From contig NZ_FTLX01000001.1 in assembly GCF_900156125.1 (NCBI RefSeq), positions 248,001 through 312,000 of the forward strand: a stretch of 64,000 nt of DNA, read 5' to 3'. A model generated the notes under the pieces. The model was not told the DNA's origin. It searched no databases and saw only the letters and a list, made by a program, of their open reading frames with translations. This document shows positions 9,834 to 18,570 of this stretch, piece by piece (the first letter of the stretch is position 1; each line of letters starts with the position of its first letter). A program made the translations under genes and the position numbers. Origin of the DNA: Domibacillus enclensis. GTDB lineage: Bacteria > Bacillota > Bacilli > Bacillales > Domibacillaceae.

Positions 9834-9870
9834 AAAGACCAGCTCAGCATAGAAGCTGATCTGGCCTTTT
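9834..9870 (-). terminator. Terminator of the ABC-F gene
   Basis: A nearly perfect stem (CCAGATCAGC against GCTGAGCTGG on the minus strand) with a TTCTAT loop and a T6 run at 9831-9836. Confidence 0.8.
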
Positions 9871-9903
9871 GTCATAAAGTAAGCTGTGCTGCTATTTCGG
9901 CTG

Positions 9904-11469
9904 TTACGTATTTTGCACTTGTTTCGTTGTCCAAGATTCCACATTCCAAATGTCCGTCGCAATCTCCTGATAAAACTCAGGCTCATGGGAAATCAAGAGG
10001 ATGCTTCCTTTGTACTCTTTAAGCGCCCGCTTTAATTCATTTTTTGCATCAACATCCAAATGGTTGGTCGGTTCATCAAAAACGAGAACATTGCTTTCCC
10101 GGTTCATCAGTTTACAAAGCCGCACTTTTGCTTTTTCGCCGCCGCTCAGTACGGATATTTTACTTTCAATGTGTTTTCTCGTTAGTCCGCACCTTGCTAA
10201 TGCCGCCCGAACTTCGCCTTGTGTTAAACTCGGAAATTCATTCAGCACTTCTTCAATGCACGTGTTTTGGTTTTCTTTTTTTACTTCTTGCTCAAAATAA
10301 CCGATATACTGGTAGTCTCCCCGCTCTACGCTTCCGGAAAGAGGGTTGATTTCACCGAGAATGCTTTTTAACAAAGTGGTTTTTCCGATTCCGTTTGCTC
10401 CAACCAAAGCAATTTTTTGGCCGCGTTCCATCGAAAGGTCCAGCGTCTTGGAAAGAGGATTATCGTAGCCGATCACTAATTTTTCCGTTTGGAAAATCAG
10501 CTTCCCGGATGTTCTGGCTTCTTTAAAACGGAAATCAGGCTTTGGCCGATCTCCTGATACTTCAATAATATCCATTTTATCCAGCTTTTTTTGCCGGGAC
10601 ATCGCCAGGCTGCTTGTTGAAGCACGTGCTTTGTTTCTAGCCACAAAATCTTTTAAATTAGCGATTTCCTGCTGCTGCTTTTTAGCGGCTGCTTCTACTT
10701 GCAGTTTTTTTGCTTCATATACTTTTAAAAAGTTATAGTAGTCTCCAACATAGCGGGTTAATTCTTTGTTTTCCAAATGATAAATAATGTTTACAACGCT
10801 ATTTAAAAAAGGAATATCATGAGAGATCAGAAGAAATGCATTCTCATAGTTCAGCAAATAGCGTTTTAACCATTCAATATGCACTTCATCCAAATAGTTG
10901 GTTGGCTCATCGAGGAGTAAAATATCCGGTTTTTCAAGAAGAAGCTTAGCAAGAAGAACTTTCGTCCGCTGCCCTCCGCTTAAATCATACACATCCTTTT
11001 CAAGCCCTATCCCGTCTAAGCCGAGCCCTCTGGCTACTTCTTCTACTTTTGCATCAATCGTGTAAAAATCATTGGTTGTCAATGTATCTTGAAGGGCCCC
11101 GACTTCATCGAGCATTTTTTCCATTTTTTCCGGACTTACATCGGCCATTTGGCCGTAAATGGCATTAATGGCTGTTTCTATATCAAATAAGTATTGAAAA
11201 GCCGTTTTCAGCACATCACGAATCGTTTTTCCTTTTTCTAAAACGGCGTGCTGGTCAAGATAACCGACCCGCTGATTTTTGGACCATTCTACTTTTCCAT
11301 CATCCGGCTGAATTTGTCCTGTAATAATATTCATAAACGTCGACTTGCCTTCGCCATTAGCGCCGACTAATCCAATATGTTCCCCTTTTAACAAACGAAA
11401 AGATACGTTTTGAAAAATAATGCGGTCACCAAAATCATGACTTAAATCTGTTGCTGTTAGGATACTCAA
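9904..11469 (-). CDS. yfmM: ABC-F family ATPase, YfmM type
   Basis: 521 aa with two ABC cassettes and no membrane spans: Walker A GANGEGKST (about residues 37-45) and GANGIGKTT (second half), signatures LSGGQ and LSGGEK, Walker B ILLLDEPTNYLDE and VLVFDEPTNHLD, and the charged linker between. These proteins act on ribosomes at the E site, as translation factors or as antibiotic-protection proteins. Sequence and length match B. subtilis YfmM best. Starts at TTG 11469 after GAGG. It is normally a core gene, so its place inside the accessory block is notable. Confidence 0.88.
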   Translation of the reverse strand: MSILTATDLSHDFGDRIIFQNVSFRLLKGEHIGLVGANGEGKSTFMNIITGQIQPDDGKVEWSKNQRVGYLDQHAVLEKGKTIRDVLKTAFQYLFDIETAINAIYGQMADVSPEKMEKMLDEVGALQDTLTTNDFYTIDAKVEEVARGLGLDGIGLEKDVYDLSGGQRTKVLLAKLLLEKPDILLLDEPTNYLDEVHIEWLKRYLLNYENAFLLISHDIPFLNSVVNIIYHLENKELTRYVGDYYNFLKVYEAKKLQVEAAAKKQQQEIANLKDFVARNKARASTSSLAMSRQKKLDKMDIIEVSGDRPKPDFRFKEARTSGKLIFQTEKLVIGYDNPLSKTLDLSMERGQKIALVGANGIGKTTLLKSILGEINPLSGSVERGDYQYIGYFEQEVKKENQNTCIEEVLNEFPSLTQGEVRAALARCGLTRKHIESKISVLSGGEKAKVRLCKLMNRESNVLVFDEPTNHLDVDAKNELKRALKEYKGSILLISHEPEFYQEIATDIWNVESWTTKQVQNT

Positions 11470-11512
11470 TTATCGTTTCCTCATTCCGCTTCGAAATTTC
11501 CAATAAATTTTG

Positions 11513-11542
11513 ATTATATCATACTGATCTGCTTTAAAGCAA
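11513..11542 (-). promoter_or_regulatory. Promoter of the ABC-F gene
   Basis: TTGCTT (11537-11542), 18-nt spacer, perfect TATAAT (11513-11518) on the minus strand. The rest of the 304-bp gap 11470-11773 holds nothing I can identify. Confidence 0.55.
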
Positions 11543-11773
11543 GAATCTGCATCCAAGAAATTGGATTGTCAACACCACTATTATGTTACATTTGGGATGA
11601 AAACTGCTTTCTGTTAGACTTTTTGGCATATCCTCAGCCAACCAGGGAACAATAACTGTTACCCCTTTCACTTCCAGCAGCTATTATAGCTGTTTCTCTA
11701 ATCCATAACACTGAATACAAAGATGATTATTGGAGAATATACTCTTTGTTAACCTAGTCAGGGAAGAATTTTC

Positions 11774-12091
11774 ATGCCGAAATTTTTCATCTATGTGGCA
11801 GCGTTTATGACCACGTTTCTCCTCGTCGCTTGTATGAATAATCGTGATAATACTCAGCAAGATAATCTAGCTCAGAATGTTACTTACGATGAACAAGATC
11901 AATCAGACACAGCCACTCCCGATATTGGAGAAGAGGCGGCTAATCACATCACAGATTTAGAAGAAGTAAAGAGTGCAACAGTACTTATGACCGGCCAAAC
12001 TGCTTACACAGCCATTAACCTAACTAATAAAACCAAATTTTATCTGGTATTTCTTAATGACAAACCCTGTCTAAAGCCAAGGTTTTTTTAA
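11774..12091 (+). pseudogene. Truncated YhcN/YlaJ-type sporulation lipoprotein
   Basis: 105 codons. A lipoprotein signal ends in FLLVAC (Cys at about residue 20). Then comes a short spacer and the start of the YhcN/YlaJ domain (AANHITDLEEVKSATVLMTGQTAYTAINL). Family members usually reach 150-200 residues; here homology stops at about 12040 and the last residues are unrelated. The junction lies about 60 bp from the left end of the insertion sequence, in a mosaic stretch that also contains a piece of another broken gene. The protein is probably non-functional. Confidence 0.7.
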
Positions 12092-12112
12092 TAATGCGGA
12101 ATGAGCTTTTAC

Positions 12113-12130
12113 CTGACTTTCCGCATGTCA
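12113..12130 (+). repeat. IS left terminal inverted repeat
   Basis: CTGACTTTCCGCATGTCA, the exact reverse complement of 14066-14083. Confidence 0.9.
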
Positions 12131-12296
12131 AAAAACAGTAAATAATATTTTTCGTTTTTTTTCAATCAAAACTAAAAAAAACTGATATTTTGTCATTTTG
12201 TGGTTCTGCAGAGGGATTAATAAGTATGTTCAAATCGGCTTACTCGGAAATGTAATCGGACGGTAACCAGCTGCTTCGCTGCTTTTTTTAAAAAAT

Positions 12297-13976
12297 TTAT
12301 GGCTGGATGTGCTGCTTCATTTCCATAATTGGGCTGACAAGGATCGCTGTGCTGAAGCCTGCCCATTCTATGACGTGATGCATTTGTGGCAGGGGCGGTT
12401 CTGCGATACAGCGCTCGCTGCCGATTGCCATGGTCAATAGCCCTTCCATTGTCTTTATAATGGTTTTGACAGAAGGTGTTCTGGTTTTCTTTTTATCCGG
12501 GGTGATCCAGTCGCTGTCCTGTTGTTCAAGCGAGCGGCGAACTTGGTATTCCAAGTAAGACAGAAGCAGGAGAACCAGATAAAAAATGTACCCCAATGCC
12601 TTTACCCGGCGGCTGCTTTTCAAATAGACATTGTGAAACAGGATCGGATCTTTTAATAGCCGGAAACGGGTTTCCACACGACTTTGCTTCTTATATAAAA
12701 GTAGGCGGTCTTCTGCACACATGTCCAGTTCCGGGCTGGAGATCAGCACAAAGCAGGAAGCCATATGCAGCTCGCGTTCGGCGAAAGCGGGATGGACAGC
12801 CAGGCCGCTGAAGGAAAGTGTATAAATGGTTCTTTCTTCAGGGCTCTCTTCTTTTTTCGGGCGCCCGCGCCCGGGATGCTGCTTCGTAGTGGCCGACACA
12901 ATCTTTCCGTGCACAGAGAAGCCTTTTTCTTGAATGGACCGGATGCTTTCCTGCATGGCCGTTTGCGCATCGGCTTCACAGCTGAAGGGCACTTTTTCTT
13001 TTTTCGCCAGTTCTTTTGCCAGTTTTTCTTGAATCTTGGCCCATTTCTTCCCCAGTGTTTGTTCTTTCTTAGCGGCCAGTTCCTTGGACCAGACGACAAG
13101 GAGTAGATAAGATGTACGTTGCTTTTCACAAGGAATACCGACTGTTTCGTACAGGTGATATTCTTTGCCAGATGGACTTTTAAATGGTCTCCATTCTTCT
13201 TTTTGAACGGCTTGTTCTTTGGCTGATTTGGTCAGGCTGAACGTATCAGGCAATCTGGAAAGAAACAGAATGCTTTCTTTCTCCATTGTAGCCAAGTTCT
13301 CCTTGGTCACCAGGCTGCTGTCGAGAATAAATGGTGCTGTCCGGCCTTTTTCTTCGAAAAAAGCCTTCATGGATTGGACGGCTTCGATGCTCCATTTCTG
13401 GTCGGATACGTTGCCGGAAAAGACATGGCCGAAGAGCGGAAGCCCGTTCTGCTGAACACCCAGCCCGATTTTGATTTGTTTCAGGTCCGGCCGGTGATCT
13501 TTACTGTGGCCATATGTAATGTCAAAAGCATCGTCATCCTGTCCATCGTACACGCCTTGAACGGATTTGGACGTGGTATCCGCGTGAATGGCCTGGATTG
13601 TGCAGCCCTGCTGGGTCAGAAGCTGATAGGAAATATCCATGCATAGCTGTTCTAAATCGACATCAGCCAGTTTATCCAAAGCGCGTCCATACGCATCATC
13701 GTTAAGCTTTGCGGGTGTGATGTTTGTGCCGCGAAACAATAGCTCCCAGTCCTGGACCTTCCAGTAGTCCTCCATGTGGGAGAGGGGCATATGTCCATGG
13801 GTAGCCATGATGGCGGCAGTCAGTGTTTCAATCAGAAAGCCGGGGGATACTTTGGTATTGTCCTCACGCCATGTCACCGCACGGTCAATCGCTTCTTGGA
13901 TGTTCGCCATTCTTGCCATAGCGAAGCTAAAGGGCAGGACGCCGACGTGGATTGGTTTAATCGTATTTGGTTGCAC
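12297..13976 (-). CDS. IS1634/IS4-superfamily DDE transposase
   Basis: 559 aa. The N-terminal IS1634-type region (HVGVLPFSFAMARMANIQEAID) is followed by an RNase-H-like DDE core. Likely acidic residues are Asp in HADTTSKSVQG (about residue 151), Asp in FILDSSLVTKENL (about 238) and Glu in SRVETRFRLLKDP (about 452). The GRGRPKKEE basic stretch lies in the insertion domain. GTG start after GAAAGGG. It catalyses transposition of the surrounding element. Confidence 0.9.
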   Translation of the reverse strand: MQPNTIKPIHVGVLPFSFAMARMANIQEAIDRAVTWREDNTKVSPGFLIETLTAAIMATHGHMPLSHMEDYWKVQDWELLFRGTNITPAKLNDDAYGRALDKLADVDLEQLCMDISYQLLTQQGCTIQAIHADTTSKSVQGVYDGQDDDAFDITYGHSKDHRPDLKQIKIGLGVQQNGLPLFGHVFSGNVSDQKWSIEAVQSMKAFFEEKGRTAPFILDSSLVTKENLATMEKESILFLSRLPDTFSLTKSAKEQAVQKEEWRPFKSPSGKEYHLYETVGIPCEKQRTSYLLLVVWSKELAAKKEQTLGKKWAKIQEKLAKELAKKEKVPFSCEADAQTAMQESIRSIQEKGFSVHGKIVSATTKQHPGRGRPKKEESPEERTIYTLSFSGLAVHPAFAERELHMASCFVLISSPELDMCAEDRLLLYKKQSRVETRFRLLKDPILFHNVYLKSSRRVKALGYIFYLVLLLLSYLEYQVRRSLEQQDSDWITPDKKKTRTPSVKTIIKTMEGLLTMAIGSERCIAEPPLPQMHHVIEWAGFSTAILVSPIMEMKQHIQP

Positions 13977-14065
13977 GAGGAAACACCCTTTCTCAAATGA
14001 TAGATTACTAGTTCATTCGCGGAAGGGAATGTACTTTCCTTCATTAATTTTCAATTGTTAAAATG

Positions 14066-14083
14066 TGACATGCGGAAAGTCAG
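14066..14083 (-). repeat. IS right terminal inverted repeat
   Basis: TGACATGCGGAAAGTCAG, the exact reverse complement of the left end. Confidence 0.9.
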
Positions 14084-14153
14084 TTATAATGTCCCCTTCA
14101 TCCCATGACTGAACTTCATCAACAGTTACAATTTCACTGACCCACTTTCTCAT
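14084..14153 (-). pseudogene. 5' fragment of an IS-interrupted ATPase-like gene
   Basis: From the ATG at 14153 (GGGGGAGG 8 nt upstream) the minus strand reads MRKWVSEIVTVDEV and QSWDEGDIIT before hitting the insertion sequence. On the far side of the element (12112 leftward) one frame reads KSSFRIIKKTLALDRV, which looks like the end of a P-loop (GKSS) and the following helix. I infer a small plasmid/phage-type ATPase or helicase gene split by the IS, with some bases lost. It lies 31 nt downstream of an intact recombinase gene in the same direction. Confidence 0.45.
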
Positions 14154-14184
14154 TCATTTTTCCTCCCCCATTGAAATGTCAATT

Positions 14185-15198
14185 TTATTGGACGTGGAAC
14201 CTTTTGTGCGCTGACTGCTTTCTCTCTTCACTGACATTGATGTATACAAGGCTTGTGGATGGGTTAGAGTGACCTAAAATTTGTTGAATATCCACTAAAT
14301 CAGCTCCGTTATTTACCATCGTGCTTGCTAGTGTGTGTCTAAATACATGAGGAGTTAATTTTTTAGTTAACCCCGATAACTTTTCGATTTTGTCGACCTC
14401 ACGCTGGATGCTGCAATTTTTCATTTGTCTAATTGGCTTATTTTGTGTCGCAAACAAGTAATCACAATCATCTGCCCGGCTTTTCAAATATTTGTTCAGA
14501 TGAAAAAGAGACTTGTATGATAAAAATGTCACTCTTTCCTTATCACCTTTGCCAATGACAGTGATAGTCATGTTAGGTTTGTTTAAATCCTTTATTCTCA
14601 TATTCGAGACTTCGCTTAATCTTGCTCCCGTCGAATACATGACTTCGATCAATGCTTTTTGGCGTAATGTTTTACATGATTCTCTTACCATTTCCAGCTC
14701 TTCGACACTTAGTGCTTTCGGTAAACGCTTTGGTAACTTTGGTGCTTTGATCTTTTTAGTCGGATCACGTAGCAGTATTTCTTCTTGCACCAAGAAACTG
14801 AAAAAGCTCTTTAAGACATAAAGTTTCTTTCCTAGTGTTGATGCCATTACTTCTTTTTCTTGTTTGATTTTCGATAAATAATTTCGAATGTCAGGAGTAG
14901 AGATTTGAACTGTTGATTTTTTCATTTGATCGGCAAATAAACTTAGTTCTGTTTGATAATCGTATAAAGTTAGGTCGCTATATCCTTCAAGTCTCTTGGA
15001 AGAGATGAAAATTTCAATATTGTCGTGCAAATCATCAGCTAAGTTATCATTAGACTTACGGTTTGTTTGATAATTACTGACTACTTCCTCTAACCTTACA
15101 GCCATCTTCTGCAAATCCACATCAGGACACAAAGTGCTAACCATTCCATTTAGTTCGCTAACTAATCTCGCTTTGTCATTTGTATAATTTAAACTCAC
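14185..15198 (-). CDS. Tyrosine recombinase (XerC/D-like), intact
   Basis: 337 aa. An N-terminal SAM-like DNA-binding domain (about residues 62-150, GYSDLTLYDYQTELSLFADQ) is followed by the catalytic domain, with Arg in STGARLSEV, HVFRH, LGHSNPSTSLVYINV with the nucleophilic Tyr, and the end FHVQ. All catalytic positions are present. GTG start 9 nt after AAGGAGG. The sequence is A+T rich. It differs from the recombinases at 9.6 and 18.7 kb, so it belongs to another lineage. It heads the small operon interrupted by the IS. Confidence 0.93.
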   Translation of the reverse strand: MSLNYTNDKARLVSELNGMVSTLCPDVDLQKMAVRLEEVVSNYQTNRKSNDNLADDLHDNIEIFISSKRLEGYSDLTLYDYQTELSLFADQMKKSTVQISTPDIRNYLSKIKQEKEVMASTLGKKLYVLKSFFSFLVQEEILLRDPTKKIKAPKLPKRLPKALSVEELEMVRESCKTLRQKALIEVMYSTGARLSEVSNMRIKDLNKPNMTITVIGKGDKERVTFLSYKSLFHLNKYLKSRADDCDYLFATQNKPIRQMKNCSIQREVDKIEKLSGLTKKLTPHVFRHTLASTMVNNGADLVDIQQILGHSNPSTSLVYINVSEERKQSAHKRFHVQ

Positions 15199-15299
15199 CT
15201 TCTTTACCTCCTTATAGAATGGGTCAGCGATCTTTTCGCCATCCCATTAATTTATGTATTTATAAAGCTGATTGCATTTTAAACACTTTCAGCCACGTA

Positions 15300-15887
15300 T
15301 CAATAATCAGGTTCATTATCATTCTCAGCCATTTTTACGTAATCAATATCAAAGCAGCTAAGTTGATCTAAAAGCTCCGGATAAGTGGTTTCAGGGTTAT
15401 TAAGACCACAACCAACATTAACCTTAAAGATATGCTCGTCATGATCTGACTTGCCGGCCCAAACGATTTTAATTTCCTTTCCATTTGTTAAAGGGATGGC
15501 TTGGCAGTGTGTTGTGTCTCCAATTAACTCATCAATCCATCCTCGTAACAGGTCAGTTTTATCAATCCCTTCATCTTCGTAATCGGAGTTAATCCCCTCT
15601 AAATCTAACGCCCACTTTTTATAGCGCCAGTCACGCTGTAAATCCTCCTCATGTTGTTGAATCAGGTAATCGCTGAACTCCTTTTGCTGTCCTGTGGATG
15701 TGACATAATCATCAATCAGTTGATAAAGCCCCTCTATCTCAACATCTTTATCAAACATTTTCGCTTCAATGGAATCCTTATCCTCTACAACCGTCCACCC
15801 TTTAGCTCGACATTCTGCATAGTGGGCTTGGCGTTGCTCCTCAGTTGGATGTAGTACGATTTCGTTTTGGTTAGTAGTGCTATTCAT
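15300..15887 (-). CDS. Hypothetical protein of the accessory region, 195 aa
   Basis: A very acidic soluble protein (HPTEEQRQAHYAECRAKGWT near the N-terminus), without membrane spans or a recognised domain. ATG after GGAGGAATTAGA. The middle (IDDYVTSTGQQKEFSDYLIQ) is predicted helical and the C-terminal half is richer in beta strands. Its acidic character could fit a DNA-mimic or partner protein, but that is speculation. It lies upstream of the intact recombinase, in the same direction. Confidence 0.65.
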   Translation of the reverse strand: MNSTTNQNEIVLHPTEEQRQAHYAECRAKGWTVVEDKDSIEAKMFDKDVEIEGLYQLIDDYVTSTGQQKEFSDYLIQQHEEDLQRDWRYKKWALDLEGINSDYEDEGIDKTDLLRGWIDELIGDTTHCQAIPLTNGKEIKIVWAGKSDHDEHIFKVNVGCGLNNPETTYPELLDQLSCFDIDYVKMAENDNEPDY

Positions 15888-16075
15888 TCTAATTCCTCCA
15901 ATTATTTTGTATTTGTCCGGCGACTGACGAATTAACTTAAAAATGTGTGTGAAAATTAAATGTAACTCTTAATAATCACCTCCTTTCCGTTGACACAACA
16001 AGGTTTATGGTATAAAATAATCTCACAGGTTAATTATGAAATCGGACGGCTATCCGATGTTATTAGAATATTGAA

Positions 16076-16468
16076 TTACTCAGCATATTGCGGATCGAGC
16101 ATTTCTTGGTCTACTTGTGATAAGAGAAGTGCTTTTCCGTGTTTACCTAGTAGTAGTTGATACCTATCCATTAGCTTTTCACTCTTAAATTTTTCAATGA
16201 AACTTTCCAATGTTTCTTCTTCAGATAGAGTTGTGAGACAAATGAGTGAAAGATGGACTAGACTTTCATTTACATCTGTAATCAAATCAAAATTTATAAT
16301 TTGAGCGCAAACTTGCTCAAGGTTCCGATTTTTCAGTGAAAAATATTCAGACTCAAGTTGGAATTCATGTTCTGGTATAAGGTACTCCTCTATTGTGCTA
16401 TTCATAGGGACACCCGCAAATTTTAATTCAAATACGATTTCTTGATCTGTGATTACTAATGATGTCAT
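16076..16468 (-). CDS. Hypothetical protein, 130 aa
   Basis: Acidic, soluble and unrecognised (MTSLVITDQEIVFELKFAGV). ATG after AGAGGAGAATATTAAA. There is a strong + strand promoter-like sequence just beyond its stop (TTGACA at about 15993, TAAAAT about 17 nt later) that would produce an RNA antisense to its 3' end. A+T-rich like its neighbours. Confidence 0.6.
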   Translation of the reverse strand: MTSLVITDQEIVFELKFAGVPMNSTIEEYLIPEHEFQLESEYFSLKNRNLEQVCAQIINFDLITDVNESLVHLSLICLTTLSEEETLESFIEKFKSEKLMDRYQLLLGKHGKALLLSQVDQEMLDPQYAE

Positions 16469-16560
16469 TTTAATATTCTCCTCTTTTAGACTGATCTAGA
16501 TATCGAGTCTTATTTTTCGTTTGTAAAAAAACAATATGTTGTGCAAACAAAGTTTTACAG

Positions 16561-16677
16561 TCAACTATTTTTTGCTAAGTCCTCAGATTTTTTCAAACTA
16601 CTATATGCCTCTACTAACTCATCAGATATTACTAATGGATATAACCCAGCTTCATCATCGATCCAATCTGTCATCAT
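16561..16677 (-). CDS. Possible 38-aa small protein
   Basis: MMTDWIDDEAGLYPLVISDE is the start of a 38-codon frame ending in EDLAKNS. The sequence AAGAAAGAGGAAAA immediately before the ATG is a good ribosome site. It is acidic, of unknown function, and shorter than usual gene-calling limits. Confidence 0.4.
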   Translation of the reverse strand: MMTDWIDDEAGLYPLVISDELVEAYSSLKKSEDLAKNS

Positions 16678-16722
16678 TTTTCCTCTTTCTTATAATTATA
16701 GAATTGCCCCAACTTTTCACTC

Positions 16723-17005
16723 TCACAATTTCTTCATTACATTATCTAATAATTTTGTACGTTCTTCAGCGATCATTATTTCCGAGTCGCGTGAAGCAAA
16801 TTCGATAAAGTTTGAATTTGAATGTGCTAAAGCCACTTTTCTTGCTGCCGTGTAGTTCATTGGGAATTTGATTTTTACCCCATTCAACTACCTTTTTCTT
16901 TTTTGCGTGACCAAATCCAAATTCCTCTAACACAGTTTGTTTGATATGATCATCTTCCATTAATACATCTAAATCCCAGTACTCAATCGATACACCCCTT
17001 TTCAT
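16723..17005 (-). pseudogene. Possible frameshifted small gene
   Basis: Two overlapping minus-strand frames. One starts at 17005 and reads MKRGVSIEYWDLDVLMEDDH and on to GFGHAKKKKVVEWG. The other (16723-16860) reads MNYTAARKVALAHSNSNFIE and on to ERTKLLDNVMKKL. Both look protein-like only on their own side of about 16860, which suggests one frameshifted gene or two tiny ones. No family recognised. Confidence 0.3.
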
Positions 17006-17093
17006 TTGTATTTCTAATTCCTAAATCCATACTACCACCTAATATTAATTTACTCAACCATTTATTTTAATAAAATTAATAAAAATTATTATT

Positions 17094-17123
17094 TTGACTA
17101 AACTCACCCATTCGTTCTATAAT
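17094..17123 (+). promoter_or_regulatory. Promoter of the XRE repressor gene
   Basis: TTGACT (17094-17099), 18-nt spacer, TATAAT (17118-17123). Confidence 0.7.
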
Positions 17124-17138
17124 ATTATTAATAATATT
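17121..17138. promoter_or_regulatory. Perfect 18-bp palindrome, likely XRE operator
   Basis: AATATTATTAATAATATT reads the same on both strands and overlaps the -10 box and start point of the XRE gene, the expected position for autorepression. Confidence 0.6.
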
Positions 17139-17158
17139 AATCGAAAAGGGATGTTAAC

Positions 17159-17644
17159 ATGTACAATATTGGTGAAGTAATAAAAAAGTACAGAAAAGAA
17201 GCCAAACTTACAGCTACGGAGTTAGCAGAAAGAATCGGCGTAACTCAAGGAACGATCTCACAACTGGAAACCGGAAAAAGAAAACCATCAATTGATATGT
17301 TAGAGAGAATTGCTTCAGTTTTAGGTATTCCTGAAAAACTGCTTAAGGCATTCGTTGCTTTAGATAAAAGTGACATTAAAGAGTTAACGGTTAATATCAA
17401 CTTAGGTGTAACCGAACTATCATGCAATTTTTCCACTAAAATTTCTGATAGTGTAAATCTTGAAAGTTTGACAAAAGAAGAACAATTCAAAATTCAAAAT
17501 GAATATAACTTCCTCTCTCCGATTTTCATGAAAACTGTTTCAAGATATATAATTGATAATAAATTAGAGATTGAAAAACAATTCAAAGAAAATGTGATCA
17601 ATACTTTAAAGATTAAAGATGTTGAAATTGATGAAAAGCACTAA
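17159..17644 (+). CDS. XRE-family transcriptional regulator
   Basis: 161 aa. A Cro/C1-type helix-turn-helix occupies residues 5-60 (KLTATELAERIGVTQGTISQ then LETGKRKPSIDMLERIASVL). The remainder is helical with a Lys/Glu-rich C-terminus of unknown role. ATG 6 nt after AAAAGGGA. It probably represses itself through the palindrome over its promoter and may control the accessory genes. Its stop overlaps the stop of the convergent gene by 4 nt. Confidence 0.9.
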   Translation: MYNIGEVIKKYRKEAKLTATELAERIGVTQGTISQLETGKRKPSIDMLERIASVLGIPEKLLKAFVALDKSDIKELTVNINLGVTELSCNFSTKISDSVNLESLTKEEQFKIQNEYNFLSPIFMKTVSRYIIDNKLEIEKQFKENVINTLKIKDVEIDEKH

Positions 17645-18516
17645 TTTATTTGATAACATCCATATGGTAAAGCAATGTCCCTTCCGGCATTGCTTTTTTT
17701 ACTTTCTCTCTCCAACGAAGCCTCTTCTTCCATACCTCGTTCAGCTTCTTCATGTGTAAGTCGTGTAAGTTTACGGTCAAGGACACCATTAAAGAAACCG
17801 GCAAGATTCTTAATTTTCCGGCTCTTAGTTGCCATTACAGCAGTCTTTAAGGCATCATATCCAACGTTTTCAAGGGTTTGCTTATCAAATACCTCATGCT
17901 TAAACAGAAGCCTTGTCTGTCCCAAATAAACGCCATATAACTTACTGATTAACTTTTGATTGTCACCAATGGTCGAGTGAAGAAAATTTTTAAATTGACC
18001 GTAGAAATTTAACGACTCCGTATGATACGTATTATTTAATTGATTATTAGTTTTAGATGGCTTACTAGCTTTAAATGGGATGTCAAAACCATTTTCATCC
18101 AACCCTTGATTTATCGCCATTGAAACTTTATCAGTGTTCACTTGGGGGATGTCATTTTTAACATTTAGCCATTTATTAAACACCCATATATTTGATGACT
18201 GTGATCCATTCGATCGTTTAGTAGAATGAACAGCTAAAATGCCCAACCTGATTGATTTTCTCTTCATTCGATGAAAGGTGGACTCTGAGACGCTTTTAAA
18301 TTGCTCTGAGATGGCTTTGAGCAACTTGTTGATTGAAATATTGCTTATTCCCTTAACTTTCACTGCAAAGCGTGTAAGAGCCTTAAAGCAGTATAATTCG
18401 CTGCGTGTGAAATCATTTTTATGAACAGCCAAAAAAGCTTCGATGTTATTATTGAACTCTTTGAGAGAGGAAAACTGTGATAGGTGTTTAAAATTGCTGA
18501 TATGTCCTGATTGCAT
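17641..18516 (-). CDS. HTH protein, plasmid/phage replication-like
   Basis: 291 aa. The N-terminal 100 residues are helical, with a probable winged helix-turn-helix (ISEQFKSVSESTFHRMKRKS). This is a design common in Bacillus plasmid and phage proteins used for replication or regulation. The middle (LYGVYLGQTRLLFKHEVFD) and a Glu-rich C-terminal helix follow. ATG after GGAGGTATATTATC. The precise role is unknown; replication initiator is an inference from context (recombinases, a possible antisense RNA upstream). Confidence 0.6.
   Translation of the reverse strand: MQSGHISNFKHLSQFSSLKEFNNNIEAFLAVHKNDFTRSELYCFKALTRFAVKVKGISNISINKLLKAISEQFKSVSESTFHRMKRKSIRLGILAVHSTKRSNGSQSSNIWVFNKWLNVKNDIPQVNTDKVSMAINQGLDENGFDIPFKASKPSKTNNQLNNTYHTESLNFYGQFKNFLHSTIGDNQKLISKLYGVYLGQTRLLFKHEVFDKQTLENVGYDALKTAVMATKSRKIKNLAGFFNGVLDRKLTRLTHEEAERGMEEEASLERESKKSNAGRDIALPYGCYQIN
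17669..17700 (+). terminator. XRE terminator inside the convergent gene
   Basis: AAAGCAATG (17669-17677) pairs with CATTGCTTT (17688-17696), followed by T residues. It lies within the last codons of the opposing HTH gene. Confidence 0.75.
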
Positions 18517-18570
18517 GATAATATACCTCCAATAGTATTATTTGAAGGCATACTCAAATAAACATACACA

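Larger units (their letters stand above)
12113..14083. mobile_element. IS1634-like insertion sequence, complete
   Basis: A 1971-bp element with perfect 18-bp terminal inverted repeats, one transposase gene (minus strand) and short non-coding ends. The left end carries a terminator-like hairpin (about 12268-12290). I see no convincing target duplication: the flanks read GCTTTTAC on the left and TTATAATG on the right. The element lies in a small ATPase-like gene. The transposase frame is intact, so it may still be mobile. Confidence 0.9.

Noticed and set aside
12743-13129. A second gene overlapping the transposase
   Set aside because: The alternative frame is an out-of-phase reading of a Lys/Arg-rich transposase segment and has no family-like features.
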